Origin: Thermoplasmata archaeon
Lineage (GTDB): Archaea > Thermoplasmatota > Thermoplasmata > Thermoplasmatales > GCA-001856825
Assembly (NCBI GenBank): GCA_021831005.1
Contig: JAKBNO010000120.1
Location: 1-8,448, forward strand
Direction: 5' to 3'
Length of the DNA: 8,448 nucleotides
The notes under the pieces are model-generated. The model ran no database searches, had not been told where the DNA came from, and saw only the letters and a list, made by a program, of their open reading frames with translations. The translations under genes were made by a program, and so were the position numbers. The stretch's first letter is position 1, and every line of letters begins with the position of its first letter. Below are positions 6,092-8,448 of the stretch, piece after piece.

Positions 6092-6684
6092 TGCCTAATG
6101 GTAGCCTTAGAGGAATGCTTCTAAAGGATAGAATCGTCGAACTCCTCAGGGGAGACGGAAAATCGATTTCTGAAATTTACAAGGAAATCAACATGGAGGA
6201 TGAGACGAAGATCCACCGTCTCGCTCTCACTGGTTATCTCTGGGCAATGGCTGACTTCAACGTTCTGAAGGAAAAATTTGTGAAACCATCCAAGCTCTAT
6301 TTCCTCCTCAAGAAGGATGAAACATCGATCTATGAGCTCATCGGTGAACAGATGGCAGCGGAACCTCCAGATAAGAGATGTGAGGAGACCCTCTACACAC
6401 TGTACATTCTCCTGGACAGACCTATTTTTGATATTGAACTCGAGAGAGCGGGTATCACGGGAAATGTGAAGGGAAAGAGACTCGACAAGAGAGAGAGAAA
6501 GAAGCTCATTGGAAAGGTGGAAGTGAAGGGGATGAAGATTTCCTCGGACAATGATGCATATCTTCCACTTCCTTCTGCATCGTATCCGGCTCTGGCAATG
6601 AAAATTCTGGGAAACATAATCTCAGACAAATACGAAGTGAAGAGAGAAAAGAAGGGAATACAGAAAGAATTAGACGGCGTCTAG
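6091..6684 (+). CDS. Conserved-looking protein with an N-terminal winged-helix-like domain, function unknown
   Basis: A 197-residue soluble, basic protein whose ATG shares one base with the fbp stop (TAATG), so translation is probably coupled to fbp. A second ATG at 6115 has AGAGGA directly against it, too close to serve. Residues ~11-72 look like a winged helix: helix LKDRIVELLRGDG, helix SISEIYKEIN, recognition-type helix KIHRLALTGYLWAMADF, then a wing LKEKFVKPSKLYFLLKK. Residues ~75-125 (ELIGEQMAAEPPDK... RPIFDIELERAGITG) may be a second small helical domain, followed by a lysine/arginine-rich linker (KGKRLDKRERKKLIGK). The C-terminus is charged. There is a single cysteine (C97), so no zinc site. 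A nucleic-acid-binding role is inferred from fold and charge; a regulatory link with gluconeogenesis is only suggested by position. It ends convergent to pheS with overlapping stop codons. Confidence 0.7.
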   Translation: MPNGSLRGMLLKDRIVELLRGDGKSISEIYKEINMEDETKIHRLALTGYLWAMADFNVLKEKFVKPSKLYFLLKKDETSIYELIGEQMAAEPPDKRCEETLYTLYILLDRPIFDIELERAGITGNVKGKRLDKRERKKLIGKVEVKGMKISSDNDAYLPLPSASYPALAMKILGNIISDKYEVKREKKGIQKELDGV

Positions 6685-8135
6685 CTTTCAAACACGTTCT
6701 TCAGGATCCTTCTCTCCTTCAAGAATGATAGGTCGTTCCTGTAGATATATCTGATATCGTCTAGATTCAAGACAGTCATCAGAAGTCTTTCAAGACCAAG
6801 GCCCCACGCTGCAACATTGTACTTTATTCCCCATGGCTTGAGCACTTCTGGTCTGAACATACCGGCGCCACCCAGTTCCATGGCCTTGCCTTTGAAAGTG
6901 CCTATTACGTCGAGTGAGGGTTCCGTGTATGGATAATAACTGGGTTTTACCCTGATATCTTTTACTCCCAGTCTGTGGTAGAACGTCTCAAGCGTATCGA
7001 TAAGTACACCGAAGGTGACTCCCTTTCCAGAAATTACACCCTCGACCTGGGTAAGTTCCGCAAGGTGAGTGGCGTCAACGTTCTCATTCCTGAATATCTT
7101 CTCGACGGAGAATATCTTGCATTCTTCCTGCGGGTGTTCAACCAGATAGCGTATTGTGTTCACTGTGGTGTGAGTCCTTAGGAGAAGCTTGGACGCTTCC
7201 TCTTTTGACCACTTGTACTGCCACCCCTTCGAGCCTCCAATTCCCCTTTCATGCACCTTCTTTATCTTCTTAGCGAGTGATGGATCTATGTCTTCTTTCC
7301 CCTTAACATAGAATGTATCCTGCAGGTCTCGAGCGGGGTGATTTTGCGGAATGAATAACATATCCATGTTCCAGAATGCAGTTTCTACGATCTGTCCCTT
7401 GAGTTCTTTGAAACCCATCTCGAGCATGACTCCCCTGACTTCCGCTATGAATTCGGACAGTGGGTGTATCTTTCCCGGCAGATATCTGGGGGCGTACAGG
7501 GTTGGATCGTATGGCCTGAGGCTCATAGTTTCATCGAACTTCTCTATAATCTCAGGTGTAATCTGATTGATCTCTTCGCTCTCTTCTAGCTGCTCCAGAG
7601 GAATCTGTTCTCCAACAGCAGAAAGCTTTACCGACCTCTCCATTCGAACCCTTTCGTTGACGAACCCTTTCCTCTGCTTTAGGAGCTGCGCATCATGTTC
7701 TCCCAAGTTTCCGCTCTTTGCCATCTCCAGCGCAGATCTGGTGCCGGAAATCTGTTCCCGTATCTTTTGGTCACCCTCTATCACGATTTCTCCGTTCACG
7801 ACTCGTCCGCCATTCTTAAAGACCTGGGCGAGGCCGTATCTGAGGTCATCCCCCATGATCTTTTCCAACTCCACGGTCTTCTTATGACCCGAATTATAAA
7901 TCCTCAGAAGATTCTCTTCTGGCAAGCCGGATGACAGAACCCTTTCCCCCTCCGGGCCGATCGAATATGAAGTTACTGGTTTTTCGATCACGCTCACGAT
8001 CTTCTTTTCACGCAACCACGATATGGAACTCGCGACTTCATTCTTGTCGAACACCTTGAAGAGTTCATCAGAAGCTACGTACCCTTTTCCTCTCAGGTAT
8101 TTTATTAGTTTCTTCTCTCCGTTGGTGAGTTCCAT
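6681..8135 (-). CDS. pheS: Phenylalanine--tRNA ligase alpha subunit (archaeal/eukaryotic type)
   Basis: The catalytic chain of the heterotetrameric enzyme that charges tRNA-Phe. It has 484 residues, the usual archaeal length. The N-terminus (1-65) is a winged-helix module of the kind that contacts tRNA in archaeal/eukaryotic PheS. The class II core contains motif 1 (HPLSEFIAEVRGVMLEMGF, from 224), HPARDLQDTFYV (266-277), THTT (321-324), motif 2 (IFRNENVDATHLAELTQVEG, from 347), the phenylalanine-pocket segment KPSYYPYTEPS (397-407) and motif 3 GLGLERLLM (445-453). No element is missing. pheT, the beta subunit gene, is not in the window, as is common in archaea. The ATG at 8135 has no Shine-Dalgarno but a TATA-like element about 27 nt upstream. 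The 3' end overlaps the convergent winged-helix gene by 4 nt. Confidence 0.96.
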   Translation of the reverse strand: MELTNGEKKLIKYLRGKGYVASDELFKVFDKNEVASSISWLREKKIVSVIEKPVTSYSIGPEGERVLSSGLPEENLLRIYNSGHKKTVELEKIMGDDLRYGLAQVFKNGGRVVNGEIVIEGDQKIREQISGTRSALEMAKSGNLGEHDAQLLKQRKGFVNERVRMERSVKLSAVGEQIPLEQLEESEEINQITPEIIEKFDETMSLRPYDPTLYAPRYLPGKIHPLSEFIAEVRGVMLEMGFKELKGQIVETAFWNMDMLFIPQNHPARDLQDTFYVKGKEDIDPSLAKKIKKVHERGIGGSKGWQYKWSKEEASKLLLRTHTTVNTIRYLVEHPQEECKIFSVEKIFRNENVDATHLAELTQVEGVISGKGVTFGVLIDTLETFYHRLGVKDIRVKPSYYPYTEPSLDVIGTFKGKAMELGGAGMFRPEVLKPWGIKYNVAAWGLGLERLLMTVLNLDDIRYIYRNDLSFLKERRILKNVFES

Positions 8136-8155
8136 GGAACCCCAATAGTGGAGAG

Positions 8156-8168
8156 TCGATAAAATGTT
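8156..8168 (-). promoter_or_regulatory. Putative pheS promoter (TATA box)
   Basis: On the minus strand the sequence reads aacattttatcga, centred ~27 nt before the pheS ATG, with a purine-rich BRE-like aaaaaaggta just upstream. Since no ribosome binding site precedes the ATG, a leaderless pheS transcript is the natural reading. Confidence 0.5.
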
Positions 8169-8185
8169 TACCTTTTTTCTCCGAA

Positions 8186-8448
8186 TGCGTTATTTTTGAG
8201 AAGAGGAATATCGGGGATTATGATCCAGTAGAACTGCGGAGGGAGATCGGTTTTTTTACAGAGACTAAATCCATTCCAAATGTCAGTCTACGACAACGTA
8301 GACCTCGGACTCAGAACTCAAGGTAAGAAGCTGATGAAGGAAGAGAAGGACAAACGGATCAACCAAGCGTTAAGGGACGCGGACCTCTGTGAGGAATTTG
8401 GAGGCAACCTCAAACGTGAAGCAGTTTCACCTTAGGAGGTCAACAACT
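8186..8448 (+). pseudogene. pstB: Degraded pstB fragment (phosphate ABC transporter ATP-binding protein), 5'-truncated and frameshifted, runs off the window
   Basis: Three blocks of the phosphate-import ATPase are readable. Block A (8186-8251) reads FEKRNIGDYDPVELRREIG, the strand and the PstB-typical DPVELRR-IG. Block B (8250-8432) is in another frame: LQRLNPFQMSVYDNV, the Q-loop (PstB: QRPNPFPMSIYDNV), then GLRTQGKK... and LRDADLCEEFGGNLKREAVS, matching PstB's SLR.AALWDEVKDRLK. It stops at TAG 8433. Block C (8435-8446) returns to the first frame with GGQQ, part of the LSGGQQQR signature. The A-to-B shift lies in a run of seven T (8251-8257). Walker A is absent: upstream of ~8186 the sequence is the pheS promoter and gene. 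An ATG at 8280 would give a 51-residue product, but this is an internal methionine of PstB. Loss of the P-loop makes the fragment non-functional whatever the status of the two indels. Confidence 0.75.

Noticed and set aside
7567..7887. Plus-strand 106-residue frame antisense to pheS
   Set aside because: A serine/cysteine-rich shadow of the pheS coding sequence with no ribosome binding site or recognisable domain.
8251..8257. Run of seven T as a transcription terminator
   Set aside because: It falls inside the pstB fragment between the strand and the Q-loop coding blocks and marks a frameshift; no upstream gene on the plus strand needs termination there.
8280..8435. A 51-residue gene starting at ATG 8280
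   Set aside because: The Met is the internal Met of the PstB Q-loop segment (NPFQMSVYDNV) and homologous sequence continues upstream of it in the same frame, so this is part of a pseudogene and not a separate gene.

Overview
The window looks like a stretch of an archaeal chromosome, most probably a euryarchaeon related to Thermoplasmata. The basis is an archaeal-type bifunctional fructose-1,6-bisphosphate aldolase/phosphatase, an archaeal-length PheS, AT-rich TATA-like elements about 25-30 nt before several starts, GGAGG-type ribosome binding sites inside operons, occasional GTG starts and tightly overlapping genes. The lineage is inferred from gene content and protein flavour, not from a marker gene.

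Left part (1-3309, + strand): the 3' end of a SUF iron-sulfur assembly operon. It holds the C-terminal part of a SufB/SufD scaffold protein, then the SufS cysteine desulfurase (overlapping it by 8 nt), then a small SufU/IscU-type protein whose ATG directly follows the SufS stop. A MeaB/ArgK-family G-protein chaperone for a cobalamin-dependent acyl-CoA mutase follows after 26 nt. SufS supplies sulfur, SufU is a sulfur acceptor or scaffold, and SufB/D is the assembly platform. The MeaB gene is not part of that pathway.

Middle (3310-4984, + strand): a membrane-protein and gene-decay region. It contains a 50-residue two-helix membrane protein with a good ribosome binding site, a 30-codon ORF, and an intact uncharacterised seven-helix membrane protein. 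Overlapping the end of the last gene is what appears to be the corpse of a cytochrome bd oxidase operon. The first ~25 codons of cydA are joined in frame to its last ~50 codons with a nonsense codon inside, followed by an overlapping cydB-like gene cut down to ~128 codons.

Right part (4985-8448): an intact fructose-1,6-bisphosphate aldolase/phosphatase overlaps by one base a 197-residue winged-helix-like protein of unknown function. Convergent to it, with stop codons sharing the palindrome CTAG, is pheS (phenylalanyl-tRNA synthetase alpha chain) on the minus strand, with its own promoter. Beyond the pheS promoter, on the + strand, is a frameshifted, 5'-truncated fragment of a phosphate ABC transporter ATPase (pstB).

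No new defence or mobile system, CRISPR array, tRNA or rRNA was seen. The most notable content is the two independent degraded loci (cyd and pstB) between well-conserved housekeeping genes, the uncharacterised membrane proteins beside the cyd remnant, and sequence peculiarities in the SUF proteins.
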